Shown in pieces: positions 1 through 9,300 of a DNA stretch of 40,618 bases. The stretch spans positions 1-40,618 of the forward strand of contig JAFVZV010000120.1 of NCBI GenBank assembly GCA_017507985.1, in the 5' to 3' direction. Below the pieces are notes generated by a model. It was not told where the DNA came from. It did not search any database and saw nothing but the letters and a program-made list of their open reading frames with translations. The position numbers were made by a program, and so were the translations under genes. Numbering within the stretch: position 1 is the stretch's first letter; every line of letters starts with the position of its first letter. The stretch comes from Clostridia bacterium. GTDB lineage: Bacteria; Bacillota; Clostridia; Oscillospirales; CAG-272.

Positions 1-682
1 GCTCAAGCTGTCCGGCGAGGCCTTGGCGGCAGGCGTAGATGATATTCTGAATTTTGATTTTATCCGGCAGGTAGCGGCCGTTGTAAAAAAGTGTCAAGCG
101 GAGGGCGTGCAAATTGCACTGCTTTGCGGTACAGGCAATATATGGAGAGGACGTCAAGGCGGAAAAATGAACCGTTGCCGTGCCGATCATATGGGTATGC
201 TGGCAACGACCATCAACGCGCTGGCCATTAAGGATACCTTTGAGCAAGAGGGAATCGATGCACTGGTATTGAGTGCAGTCAAGATGGACACGTTTGCTGA
301 TTTTTACACCTCGCGCGATGCGATCGCCGCATTGGACGCAGGAAAGGTCGTCATTCTCGGGGGAGGTACGGGATTGCCGTATTTCTCAACCGATACAGCA
401 GCAGCGCTTCGTGCGGCCGAAATTGAGGCTGACGTCGTACTGATGGCTAAAAATATCGATGCGATTTATAGTGCCGATCCTAAGCTGGATCCTACGGCAA
501 CACGCTATGCCGAGCTGACGTACATGGAGATTTTGGAAAAGAACCTGCGCGCGCTGGATATGAGTGCTGCGACGTTCTGCCAGGATAATAACATCCGATG
601 CTATGCATTTGGTCTGTCCGATCCTGAAAACATTTATCGTGTAGTGATGGGCGAGCATATTGGCACCGAGATCCATAATTGA
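1..682 (+). CDS. pyrH: UMP kinase (PyrH), 5' partial
   Basis: Phosphorylates UMP to UDP with ATP, in the cytoplasm, as part of pyrimidine nucleotide synthesis. The reading frame is open from base 2 and begins with LKLSGEALAAG, the N-terminal phosphate-binding segment of the amino-acid-kinase fold, so the start codon and roughly 10 residues lie upstream of the window. Also visible are the GGGTGLPYFSTDTAAALRA substrate loop and the AKNIDAIYSADP segment typical of bacterial UMP kinases. The 226 visible residues fit the usual length of about 235-245. It is followed 63 bp later by frr, the usual bacterial order (tsf-pyrH-frr), and probably shares its transcript. A TTG at 23 is not the true start, because homology continues upstream of it. 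Confidence 0.96.
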   Translation, partial: LKLSGEALAAGVDDILNFDFIRQVAAVVKKCQAEGVQIALLCGTGNIWRGRQGGKMNRCRADHMGMLATTINALAIKDTFEQEGIDALVLSAVKMDTFADFYTSRDAIAALDAGKVVILGGGTGLPYFSTDTAAALRAAEIEADVVLMAKNIDAIYSADPKLDPTATRYAELTYMEILEKNLRALDMSAATFCQDNNIRCYAFGLSDPENIYRVVMGEHIGTEIHN

Positions 683-745
683 GTTAAAAAATAAATTCGA
701 CATATAACAGCGGGGCGCTTGCCCGCACATAAGGAGGAATTGATC

Positions 746-1300
746 ATGAAGTTTAACACTAAGCCCATGGAAGAAAGAATGGGAAAAGCCATCGCGTCCT
801 TTGAATCCACGCTGAGCACGGTTCGTGCATCGCAGGCAAACCCCGGCGTTTTGTCTCGCGTGAATTTTGATTACTATGGATCTCCCACACCGCTGAACAG
901 CATGGCAGACGTTCGCGTGTCCGATGCAAGAACGCTGACGATTACCCCTTACGACGCTAGTACGTTGAAGGCAATGGAAAAGGCAATTCTGATGTCTGAC
1001 GTCGGCATCACCCCCATGAACGACGGTAAAGTCATTCGTCTTGCATTCCCTCAGCTGACCGAGGAGCGCCGCCGCGAGATCAAAAAGCAGGTCCAGAAAT
1101 ATGCCGAGGATGCCAAGGTTGCCATTCGTAACATCCGCCGCGATGCCAATGAGGATGCTAAAAAGCAGAAGAAGGATGGCATTTTGACCGAGGATGAGCA
1201 GAAGGCTGCGGAAAAGACCATTCAGGATATCACCGATAAAAACATTAAGAAAATCGAGGAAATCCAGGCAAAGAAGGAAAAGGAGATCATGGCGATCTGA
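746..1300 (+). CDS. frr: Ribosome recycling factor
   Basis: Splits post-termination ribosomes together with EF-G. The 184-residue product matches the family length of about 185. Conserved stretches are visible: the VRASQANPGVL segment near residue 30, ITPYDASTLKAMEKAI in the middle, and the C-terminal LTEERRREIKKQ and RNIRRDANEDAKK helices. The start at 746 is chosen because AAGGAGG lies at 731-737, 8 nt upstream, and the homology begins with KFNTKPMEERM; an in-frame start at 719 would add nine unrelated residues. It lies between pyrH and uppS in the housekeeping cluster. Confidence 0.97.
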   Translation: MKFNTKPMEERMGKAIASFESTLSTVRASQANPGVLSRVNFDYYGSPTPLNSMADVRVSDARTLTITPYDASTLKAMEKAILMSDVGITPMNDGKVIRLAFPQLTEERRREIKKQVQKYAEDAKVAIRNIRRDANEDAKKQKKDGILTEDEQKAAEKTIQDITDKNIKKIEEIQAKKEKEIMAI

Positions 1301-1392
1301 TCGACGTGATTTTTCATAAGACGGGGCGAAATGTGACTTTCATGTTTCGCCCGCTTTCCTATGTTATTCAGATGCGAAGAAAGGAGAATCGT

Positions 1393-2106
1393 ATGCCGTT
1401 GTTTATCAAAAACAAAAAAAGCGTGACGCTGGATGAGCGATTGACGCACATCGCGTTTATTATGGACGGTAATGGGCGTTGGGCAACATCGCGCGGATTG
1501 CCGCGTGAGCAAGGGCATCGCGCAGGTGCAAAGGCATTTCAAACTGTGGCGCAGTATTGTGAAAAGCTTGCCTTGCGTGCCATGACGGTGTATGCGTTCT
1601 CCACTGAAAACTGGAAGCGTCCCACCCGTGAGGTTGAAGCCATCATGGACTTGCTGGAGGAGTATATCGACTCCTGCGAAGAGGAGTTAAAGGATCACAG
1701 TGTGCAGTTCCATTTTATTGGTGATCGTGCACCGCTGCGCGCGTCCTTGAAAACTAAAATGGACCGTTTGGAAGAGACCACCCGTGAGAATCGTATGGTG
1801 CTCAACATCGCCGTCAACTACGGCGCGCGTGCGGAGCTGTGCCGTGCTTTTGAAACGTTGCGAAGCAATGGCACGAGCATCAGCGAGCAGTCCATTTGTG
1901 AAGCGCTGTTTACGGCGCATAGCGGCGATCCCGATATGATCGTTCGTACGGGAGGAGACTTGCGCATTTCCAATTTCCTTTTGTGGCAGGCGGCCTATGC
2001 AGAGCTGTATTTTACCGATAAGCTGTGGCCCGATTTTGGCCCGTCGGATGTTGACGCGGCGATTCATGAGTTTTACTCCAGACAGCGCCGCTATGGCGGT
2101 GTCTGA
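1393..2106 (+). CDS. uppS: Undecaprenyl diphosphate synthase (cis-prenyltransferase)
   Basis: Condenses isopentenyl diphosphate units onto farnesyl diphosphate in cis to make the C55 lipid carrier for peptidoglycan and wall polymers. The 237-residue product carries the family marks: HIAFIMDGNGRWA with the catalytic Asp near the N-terminus, GHRAGAKAF, YAFSTENWKRP, and the C-terminal DPDMIVRTGGDLRISNFLLWQAAYAELYF block. The start at 1393 follows AAGGAG at 1381-1386; the frame is open upstream to 1306, but that extension has no family similarity. With dxr and ispG the cluster covers both making isoprenoid units and polymerising them. cdsA follows 23 bp downstream. Confidence 0.96.
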   Translation: MPLFIKNKKSVTLDERLTHIAFIMDGNGRWATSRGLPREQGHRAGAKAFQTVAQYCEKLALRAMTVYAFSTENWKRPTREVEAIMDLLEEYIDSCEEELKDHSVQFHFIGDRAPLRASLKTKMDRLEETTRENRMVLNIAVNYGARAELCRAFETLRSNGTSISEQSICEALFTAHSGDPDMIVRTGGDLRISNFLLWQAAYAELYFTDKLWPDFGPSDVDAAIHEFYSRQRRYGGV

Positions 2107-2129
2107 CCCGCGTATGTTGGAGGTTTGAT

Positions 2130-2966
2130 ATGTTAAAAAGAATCATAACGGCAGTTGTCGCGATTGCGGTCTTTCTGCCCGTGCTGTATTTTTCCGAAAC
2201 GATCGTCTTTCCCATTGTGATGGCGCTTCTTTGCGGCATCGGTTGCTTCGAGATGCTTCGTTGCACCGAGCTGATTAAGAAATATGCCCTCTCTGTTCCT
2301 GTGTTGGGACTGTCGCTTGCGCTTCCGCTACTACCGTATTGGCTTGATAGCGCCAAGGTCGAGCACATTTGCTTGATGGCACTTATCGTTTTGGCACTGT
2401 ATCTGTTTACCATTATGACATTTTCGCACGGGAAGATTACGTTGGCAAATGTCGGTAGCGCTTACCTGAGCTGTTTTTACATCATCGTTGCGTTTATGGC
2501 GCTGAGCCTGCTCCGCTATCGCGTCGCGGCAGGAGAATATGTGTACCTCATTTGCTTCATTGGTGCGTGGGTGACCGATACATTTGCCTATTTCAGCGGA
2601 TTTTTGTTTGGTAAGCATAAGCTCATCCCTGACGTCAGCCCCAAAAAGACCGTCGAGGGTAGCATCGGCGGCACGCTGTTTTGTATTTTGGCTATGGTTG
2701 GCTACGGCTGGATCGTCCAACTCGTTTCCGGGGGAAGCGTTACGGCCAACTACCTGACGCTTGCTTTTAGCGGTCTGTTTATTGCCTTTGTGGCACAGGT
2801 AGGAGATCTGCTGATGTCTGCCATCAAGCGTACCTATGGTGTTAAGGATTACGGCAAGCTGTTCCCGGGACACGGCGGCGTACTCGACCGCTTTGACTCG
2901 GTGCTGGCTGTTGCGCTTGTGCTGATCGTCATTTCGTCTGTGAGCGACTTGTTTTGGGTGATATGA
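2130..2966 (+). CDS. cdsA: Phosphatidate cytidylyltransferase (CDP-diacylglycerol synthase)
   Basis: Makes CDP-diacylglycerol from phosphatidic acid and CTP, the branch point to membrane phospholipids. The 278-residue protein is almost entirely hydrophobic, with about eight membrane segments. Near the C-terminus it carries the complete family signature, SAIKRTYGVKDYGKLFPGHG followed by GVLDRFD, with the metal-binding Asp residues. FLFGKHKLIPDVSPKKTVEG earlier is also characteristic. GGAGG precedes the ATG. Its TGA stop overlaps the ATG of dxr (ATGA at 2963-2966), which suggests translational coupling. Confidence 0.96.
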   Translation: MLKRIITAVVAIAVFLPVLYFSETIVFPIVMALLCGIGCFEMLRCTELIKKYALSVPVLGLSLALPLLPYWLDSAKVEHICLMALIVLALYLFTIMTFSHGKITLANVGSAYLSCFYIIVAFMALSLLRYRVAAGEYVYLICFIGAWVTDTFAYFSGFLFGKHKLIPDVSPKKTVEGSIGGTLFCILAMVGYGWIVQLVSGGSVTANYLTLAFSGLFIAFVAQVGDLLMSAIKRTYGVKDYGKLFPGHGGVLDRFDSVLAVALVLIVISSVSDLFWVI

Positions 2967-4141
2967 TGGAGAATACAACAAAACAACGTGCGCCTCTTTT
3001 GATTCTTGGCTCGACAGGTTCGGTGGGAACGCAAGCGCTGGACGTTGCCAAACGATTGCATTTCCCAGCGGACGGCATTTGTGCCCATCGTAACGTAGAT
3101 GTCGCAGAGGCACAGGCCAGAGAATTTGGCGTTCGCTTTTGCGCTATGGCCGATGAGAATGCGGCGAAAGAGCTGAAGATCAAACTTGCTGACACAAAAA
3201 CCAAGGTTTACGGCGGAGCGCAAGGAATTCTTGCGATGATCCACGAAAGTAATGCCGACATCGCACTCAATGCCATGCTTGGTCAAGCAGGGCTGTTGCC
3301 AACGCTGTCCGTCATTGATAGCGGCAAGCAACTGGCACTGGCGAACAAAGAATCGCTAGTGGTTGCGGGTGAGATCGTAATGGCCAAGGCGCGAGAAAAG
3401 GGAATCACCATTCGCCCCGTGGACAGCGAGCACTGTGCGCTGGCACAATGCTTGACTGCGGGAGCGCATAAAGAGGTGAGAAAGCTCATTCTGACCGCGT
3501 CGGGCGGTCCGTTCTTTGGAAAAAAACGGGAACAGCTTGAAACTATGCGTGTGAGTGACGCACTGTCCCATCCTACGTGGCAAATGGGACAAAAAATAAC
3601 CATCGATAGTGCAACCATGATGAATAAGGGCTTTGAAATCATTGAGGCATCCTATTTGTTTGATATCCCTCAACACGATATTGACGTCGTGGTGCACCGT
3701 GAGAGTATAATTCACTCCATGGTAGAATATATTGACTATAGCATGATGGCGCAAATGGCGGTTCCGGATATGCGCCATTGTATTCAGCACGCGTTGACCT
3801 ATCCAATTCGAGAGACGGGCGATATCAAGCCGCTGTCACTGACGGACATTGGAACGCTGACGTTTGCCGCGCCTGATGAGGACACGTTCATTTTTTTGCG
3901 TCTGGCACGTGAGTGTATGAGGGATGGCGGCGCTATGCCTGCCGTGCTCAATGCATCGAATGAGATCGCAGTCGCAGCTTTTTTGAAGGACAGCATCGGC
4001 TTTTGCGATATTTTTGATGCCGTACAGCATACCATATCTGCGCTTAGCGACGGAGCGACGGCGCACACATTGGAAGACATTTTGGCATATGACCGACAGG
4101 CGAGAACGCTGACACGGGCATATTTGAAACAACGGGATTGA
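2963..4141 (+). CDS. dxr: 1-deoxy-D-xylulose-5-phosphate reductoisomerase
   Basis: Second step of the MEP isoprenoid pathway: converts 1-deoxyxylulose 5-phosphate to MEP with NADPH. The 392-residue length is normal. The N-terminus has the NADPH-binding LILGSTGSVGTQALDV; LANKESLVVAGEIV, PVDSEHCALAQCL and LTASGGPFFGKK are substrate and metal-binding regions, and HPTWQMGQKITIDSATMMNK is the classic catalytic block. VVHRESIIHSMVEY and LNASNEIAVAAF complete the family pattern. The start is the ATG at 2963 overlapping the cdsA stop; the adjacent ATG at 2966 cannot be excluded. Confidence 0.97.
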   Translation: MMENTTKQRAPLLILGSTGSVGTQALDVAKRLHFPADGICAHRNVDVAEAQAREFGVRFCAMADENAAKELKIKLADTKTKVYGGAQGILAMIHESNADIALNAMLGQAGLLPTLSVIDSGKQLALANKESLVVAGEIVMAKAREKGITIRPVDSEHCALAQCLTAGAHKEVRKLILTASGGPFFGKKREQLETMRVSDALSHPTWQMGQKITIDSATMMNKGFEIIEASYLFDIPQHDIDVVVHRESIIHSMVEYIDYSMMAQMAVPDMRHCIQHALTYPIRETGDIKPLSLTDIGTLTFAAPDEDTFIFLRLARECMRDGGAMPAVLNASNEIAVAAFLKDSIGFCDIFDAVQHTISALSDGATAHTLEDILAYDRQARTLTRAYLKQRD

Positions 4142-4182
4142 CATCGCCCGCATCGTTATCACAAACAGAGGAGTATAGAATT

Positions 4183-5241
4183 ATGATATATGTGATCGCT
4201 GCCGTTTTGATTTTTGGCATTTTGATCATGATACACGAGTTGGGACATTTCACCGTAGCTAGACTTTGCGGTGTTTATATCAAGGAGTTTTCCATTGGTA
4301 TGGGGCCTAAGCTATTACAGAAGAAATCGAAAAAACGAGGAACCCTATATTCGCTCCGCGCTTTTCCCATCGGTGGTTATGTCAGCATGAAGGGAGAAGA
4401 AGAGGACGAAGAAGGAGAGGATTCCTTTACACAAAAGAAGGTTTGGCAGAGAATGGCCATTGTCGTTGCAGGTGCGCTGATGAATTTGCTGCTTGGCTTT
4501 TTGATCGTATTCATCATCGTCTGCATCTCTAAAAATCTGTTAGCCTCCACTCGCATCCACAGCTTTTTAGATGGCTCGACGAGCAATACTCCTACCGGCT
4601 TGCAGATCGAGGATACCGTAATTAAGGTCAATCATATCTCCGTCTACACGGGCGAGGAATTGACCTATGAAATTATGAACCAAGGCCATGAGCCTGTGGA
4701 TTTGACAGTTATCCGTAACGGCGAGAAGGTGGTTTTAGAAGACGTTGTATTCCCACAGTTTGAGGATCAAGGCATTGTATTCGGCGAGAGTGATTTTAAG
4801 GTTTGGGCCTTTGAAGATCCTTCGCTGTGGCAGTTGCTCCGCGTCACTTGGCGCCGCTCCGTGTCACTCGTCAAAATGGTATGGGATAGCTTGTTCAACT
4901 TGATTACGGGTCGCTTTTCTGTGTCCTCACTGTCCAGTCCCATCGGTGTGACGGCAGCCGTCAAGGATACCATTTCCCAAAGCGGTTGGAATCCTATGCA
5001 AATTTTACAGTACGTTCTCAATATTACGGCTGTGATTTCCATTAACCTTGGCGTATTTAACCTGATTCCGTTTCCTGCATTGGACGGCGGTCGGTTTTTG
5101 TTCTTAGGTCTTGAGGGCATTTTCCGAAAGCCTATCATTTCCAGAGACCTGGAAGCCAAGATCAACTTTGCCGGTATCGTATTGTTGATGATCGTTATGG
5201 TCTTGGTTTTGAGTAAGGATATCATCGCTCTGTTCTTGTAA
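4183..5241 (+). CDS. rseP: Site-2 intramembrane zinc metalloprotease (RseP family)
   Basis: Membrane-embedded protease that cuts substrates inside the bilayer, in Gram-positives typically anti-sigma factors, signal-peptide remnants or pheromone precursors. The first membrane segment carries HELGH (zinc-binding HExxH). A PDZ domain lies in the middle, around LQIEDTVIKVNHISVYTGEEL. The C-terminal segment NLIPFPALDGGRFLF supplies the third zinc ligand (LDG motif). The 352-residue length and position between dxr and ispG match the common Firmicutes order. The start is set by AGAGGAG about 10 nt upstream of 4183; an upstream in-frame ATG at 4138 overlaps the dxr end and adds unrelated sequence. 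Confidence 0.95.
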   Translation: MIYVIAAVLIFGILIMIHELGHFTVARLCGVYIKEFSIGMGPKLLQKKSKKRGTLYSLRAFPIGGYVSMKGEEEDEEGEDSFTQKKVWQRMAIVVAGALMNLLLGFLIVFIIVCISKNLLASTRIHSFLDGSTSNTPTGLQIEDTVIKVNHISVYTGEELTYEIMNQGHEPVDLTVIRNGEKVVLEDVVFPQFEDQGIVFGESDFKVWAFEDPSLWQLLRVTWRRSVSLVKMVWDSLFNLITGRFSVSSLSSPIGVTAAVKDTISQSGWNPMQILQYVLNITAVISINLGVFNLIPFPALDGGRFLFLGLEGIFRKPIISRDLEAKINFAGIVLLMIVMVLVLSKDIIALFL

Positions 5242-5268
5242 CAAATTTTCTCACAAGAGGTTTTGACC

Positions 5269-6354
5269 GTGAATTATCAAGCCATTCGCAGACAAACAAA
5301 GCCCATCCAAGTTGGGGCTGTTGGCATTGGCGGCGATCATGCGATCGCTATTCAATCCATGACCAACACCGATCCGCACAACGCCATTGCAACGGCAACG
5401 CAGATCTTGCGTTTGCAACAAGCGGGCTGCGACATCGTGCGCATCACGGTGCCTGATTTGGAGGCGGCCGAGTGTATTCCCACCATTCGTCAGCAAGGCG
5501 TGACCATTCCTATTGTCGCGGATATTCATTTTGATTATCGCGTGGCACTTCGGTGTGCCGAGTTGGGAATTGATAAAATCCGTATCAATCCGGGCAATAT
5601 TGGAGACGACGACCGTGTCAGACAGGTGGCAAACGCCTGCAAGGAGCGACATATTCCCATTCGCATTGGCGTGAACAGTGGTTCGCTTGAAAAACACCTG
5701 CTTGCCAAATACGGCGCTCCCACCGCCCAGGCCCTGTGCGATAGCGCACTTTATCATTGTTCCTTGCTTGAAAAATACCATTTTGACGATATTGTTATCT
5801 CTATCAAAGCCTCGGACGTGCCTACCATGGTCGAGGCCAACCGCCTGCTTGCCAAGGCTTGCGCGTATCCCCTCCATCTCGGTGTGACTGAAGCCGGAGG
5901 CGGCGAAATGGGCATGACCAAGAGTGCCATTGGCATTGGCTCGTTGTTGCTTGACGGGATTGGAGACACAATTCGTGTATCGCTGACGGATGATCCTGTG
6001 CAGGAGATCGCCGCCGCACAGCACATACTGGATAGCCTTCAGATCGAAGGGCAAAGCGGTATGAATATTGTTAGCTGTCCCACCTGCGGACGCACGCAGA
6101 TTGATCTGATCGCTCTTTGCGAGCGATTTAAGGCGGCTGTGCGTGCCGAGGGACTCGACCGTGTGCCTATCAAGGTTGCACTGATGGGCTGCATTGTCAA
6201 CGGCCCGGGCGAGGCCAGGGAAGCAGATGTCGGCATTGCCGGTGGCCGTGGAGAGGGGCTTTTGTTCCGCCACGGCGAGATTATTGAGAAGCTACCCGAG
6301 CAGGAGCTGATCCCTCGACTGATCGCCGAGATCCGTGCGATGGACAAGCATTGA
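5269..6354 (+). CDS. ispG: 4-hydroxy-3-methylbut-2-enyl diphosphate synthase
   Basis: Penultimate MEP-pathway enzyme, a [4Fe-4S] protein that reductively opens MEcPP to HMBPP. The 361-residue product starts with the TIM-barrel segment NYQAIRRQTKPIQVG and contains QSMTNTDPHN and DIHFDYRVAL. The C-terminal iron-sulfur domain shows CPTCGRTQIDL and MGCIVNGPGEAREADVG, giving the three cluster cysteines and the conserved Glu. The GTG at 5269 is preferred: AAGAGG at 5255-5260 is 8 nt upstream, whereas the TTG at 5263 would be only 2 nt from it. It is followed by polC. Confidence 0.96.
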   Translation: MNYQAIRRQTKPIQVGAVGIGGDHAIAIQSMTNTDPHNAIATATQILRLQQAGCDIVRITVPDLEAAECIPTIRQQGVTIPIVADIHFDYRVALRCAELGIDKIRINPGNIGDDDRVRQVANACKERHIPIRIGVNSGSLEKHLLAKYGAPTAQALCDSALYHCSLLEKYHFDDIVISIKASDVPTMVEANRLLAKACAYPLHLGVTEAGGGEMGMTKSAIGIGSLLLDGIGDTIRVSLTDDPVQEIAAAQHILDSLQIEGQSGMNIVSCPTCGRTQIDLIALCERFKAAVRAEGLDRVPIKVALMGCIVNGPGEAREADVGIAGGRGEGLLFRHGEIIEKLPEQELIPRLIAEIRAMDKH

Positions 6355-6390
6355 AAGCTCTAAACCCCAAAAAACTACGAGGAGAGTATC

Positions 6391-9300
6391 ATGGCAGAAA
6401 CGCAATCACAACGATCGCTGTTGCAGATCTTGAAAAAATACGAGCCGGGCATGCGCTATCGTGACATTCTTGAGAGTGCCATTTCGCATACCGTTCGTGC
6501 CGATAAAGAAAAGCGGATGCTTGAGATCTCCGCTCATTTTCCTGCGCCGATCGACAAGGAGGAGCTGTATGCCATCGAGGAGGAGATACGCGTGGCATAT
6601 GATCTGGCTGCCGTCAGAATTTTGCCCCACTATCCCGCGCAGTTATTTACCAAAGCCTACGTCCCTAACGTATTAATGGAAACTGAGCGCGTCGGTATCG
6701 TTGCCCGCGGCTTTTTCCGTCATTATGAAGTGACACTGAACGAGAATGAATTGCATATTGATCTGCCCTTTGCGATTGACGGAATCCGTCTGATGGAAAA
6801 CGCGCACACGCCACAGGTGATCGAGGGTATCATTCTCAGCGAATTTGGCGTGAAGATCAAAGTGCTTATTCACCACAACTTAACTTTGCAAACAGGCGCG
6901 AGCAGCTATTCGATGGAGCGCCGTTTGGAAGCCATTGACCAGCAGATCGCGCGTGCGGAAAGTGAATATGATCGTATGATGGAGAACCGCCGTGCCGGCG
7001 ATGATTTCGCTGAAGCGGCAGCAACCGATGCCGGTGAACCGGCTGTGTTACCGCGCACACCGTCCATTTATTTTGATACCATTCCACTGCCTGAGAAGGT
7101 CAGCGATGATCAATGGCATATCGGTCACGCTACGTATGATGTCGCAAATCCCGAGGTGCTTGTTGGTCAGTTATTTGACATCACTCCCGTGACGCTGGCA
7201 AGCCTAACACATCCGCAAAAGGGCATTGTTGTACTGGGCGAAACGTTTGGATACAGCGCAGAACAAGCGCGCAACAGCGATAAATATAACGTTGTCTTTG
7301 ATGTTTTTGACGGCGTTTCCTGTATCGAGGTCAAAAAATATGGGTTGGAATTGGATGAGGAAAAAGAACTATCCAAGCTGATTCCCAACGGTACAGCCAT
7401 TGCGATGCGAGGCTTTATCAAAAAGGAAACGCGAAAGAATAAAACGGATATTGATTTTTCTTTCTTTTACAGCGATATTCTCAAAATCAAAAAGCTTGGT
7501 CGAACGGACAACGCGGAAAAGAAGCGTGTTGAATTACATTTACATACTACCATGTCCAGCATGGACGCGCTGATTCCTCCCGATGTTGCTGTCAAAACGG
7601 CCAACCGCTGGGGAATGCCTGCCATCGCGATTACTGACCACGGCAACGTACAGGCGTATCAAAAGGCCATGCTGGCTTCCGAAAAGCTGGGGCAGAAGGT
7701 GATCTATGGTCTGGAGGCCTACTTTGTCAATGATACGGCAAGCGCTGTTTCGGGTGTTTACGAGGGTGCCTTGGATGAAGAGATGATCGTGTTCGATATT
7801 GAAACGACAGGTCTCTCTACACAAACCTGTAAGCTGACTGAAATTGGTGCGGTACGCATTCGCGGCGGCGAGGTGTTGGATCGATTTGATACTTTTGTCG
7901 ATCCCGAAACGCCCATCCCGCCGGAAATCAGCGAGCTGACGTCGATTACAGACGATATGGTCGCGGGCGCGCCCAAAACCAAAGAAGCGCTGCAGATGTT
8001 CTTTGACTTTATCGGCGATGAGGAGGGAAAGCCCAAAAAGCTGCTGATCGCTCATAACGCCAACTTTGATATTGGCTTTATCCGCTATTTTTCCGAGCAG
8101 TGCGGTATACCATTTGGTAGTCCTTATCTGGATACTCTTGCGCTGTCCCGTTACGTCAATCCCGACTTAAAAAATCACAAGCTGGATACCATTGCCAATC
8201 ATTATAAGCTGGGGGAATTCCATCATCATCGCGCCTGCGACGATGCTGAAATGCTGGCTATGATCTATTTTCGTATGTGTGACCGCCTGCGTGAGATGGA
8301 TATCCGTAATTTCGCGGCCTTGCAGCGTGATATGCTTGCCAATACCGACCCGCTCAAGCTGCGTCCGTATCATCAGGTGCTGTTAGTTAAAAACAAGACG
8401 GGACTGAAGAATCTGTACCGTTTGATCTCGTTCAGCTATTTAAAATATTATCGCCGTCAGCCGCGAATTCCAAAAACCGAGCTTGAAAAATACCGCGAGG
8501 GTTTGATTGTCGGCTCGGCTTGCGAGGCGGGCGAACTGATCCAGGCAATTCTGGATAACAAGCCCGAGAATGTGATCGAGGAGATCGTGAATTTCTACGA
8601 TTATCTTGAAATTCAGCCGATCTGTAACAACCGCTTTATGATTGACGAAGGCAAGATCAAGGATGAAGAGGGTCTGCGTGATCTCAACCGACGCATTGTA
8701 GCTCTTGGCGAAAAATACGGAAAGCCGGTTGTTGCGACTTGTGACGCTCACTTCCTCAATGATGAGGACGAGCTGTCCCGTAAGATCCTGCAAGCGGGCA
8801 TGAAGTTTAAGGATTTCGACAGAGATATTCACTTGTATTTCCGTACAACGGATGAAATGCTTGAAGAATTTTCCTATCTTGGCAAGGAAGAAGCCTACGA
8901 GGTGGTCGTTGAAAATACCAACATGATTGCCGATATGATCGACAATGACATTCGCCCGTTCCCCAAGGGAACCTTCACCCCTCACATGGAGGGCGCGGAG
9001 GAGGATCTTCAGCGCATTTGCTACGAACGTGCTGAAAAGCAGTACGGCAAGCCCTTGCCCAAGATCGTACATGATCGCTTGGATAAAGAGCTGACTTCTA
9101 TCATCAAAAACGGATTCGCGGTGCTGTATATGATCGCTCAAAAGCTGGTATGGTACAGCGAAAGCCAGGGGTATCTGGTCGGCTCGCGCGGATCGGTCGG
9201 TTCGTCCGTCGTCGCTTCGTTCGCGGGTATTTCGGAGGTTAACCCTCTGCCGCCGCACTATTATTGCCCCAACTGCCAGTATTCTGAATTTTTCACCGAC

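Noticed and set aside
1324..1352. GGGCGAAA / TTTCGCCC hairpin between frr and uppS as a terminator
   Set aside because: The stem is only 8 bp with a 13-nt loop and no T run follows; more likely an mRNA processing or stability element, or nothing.
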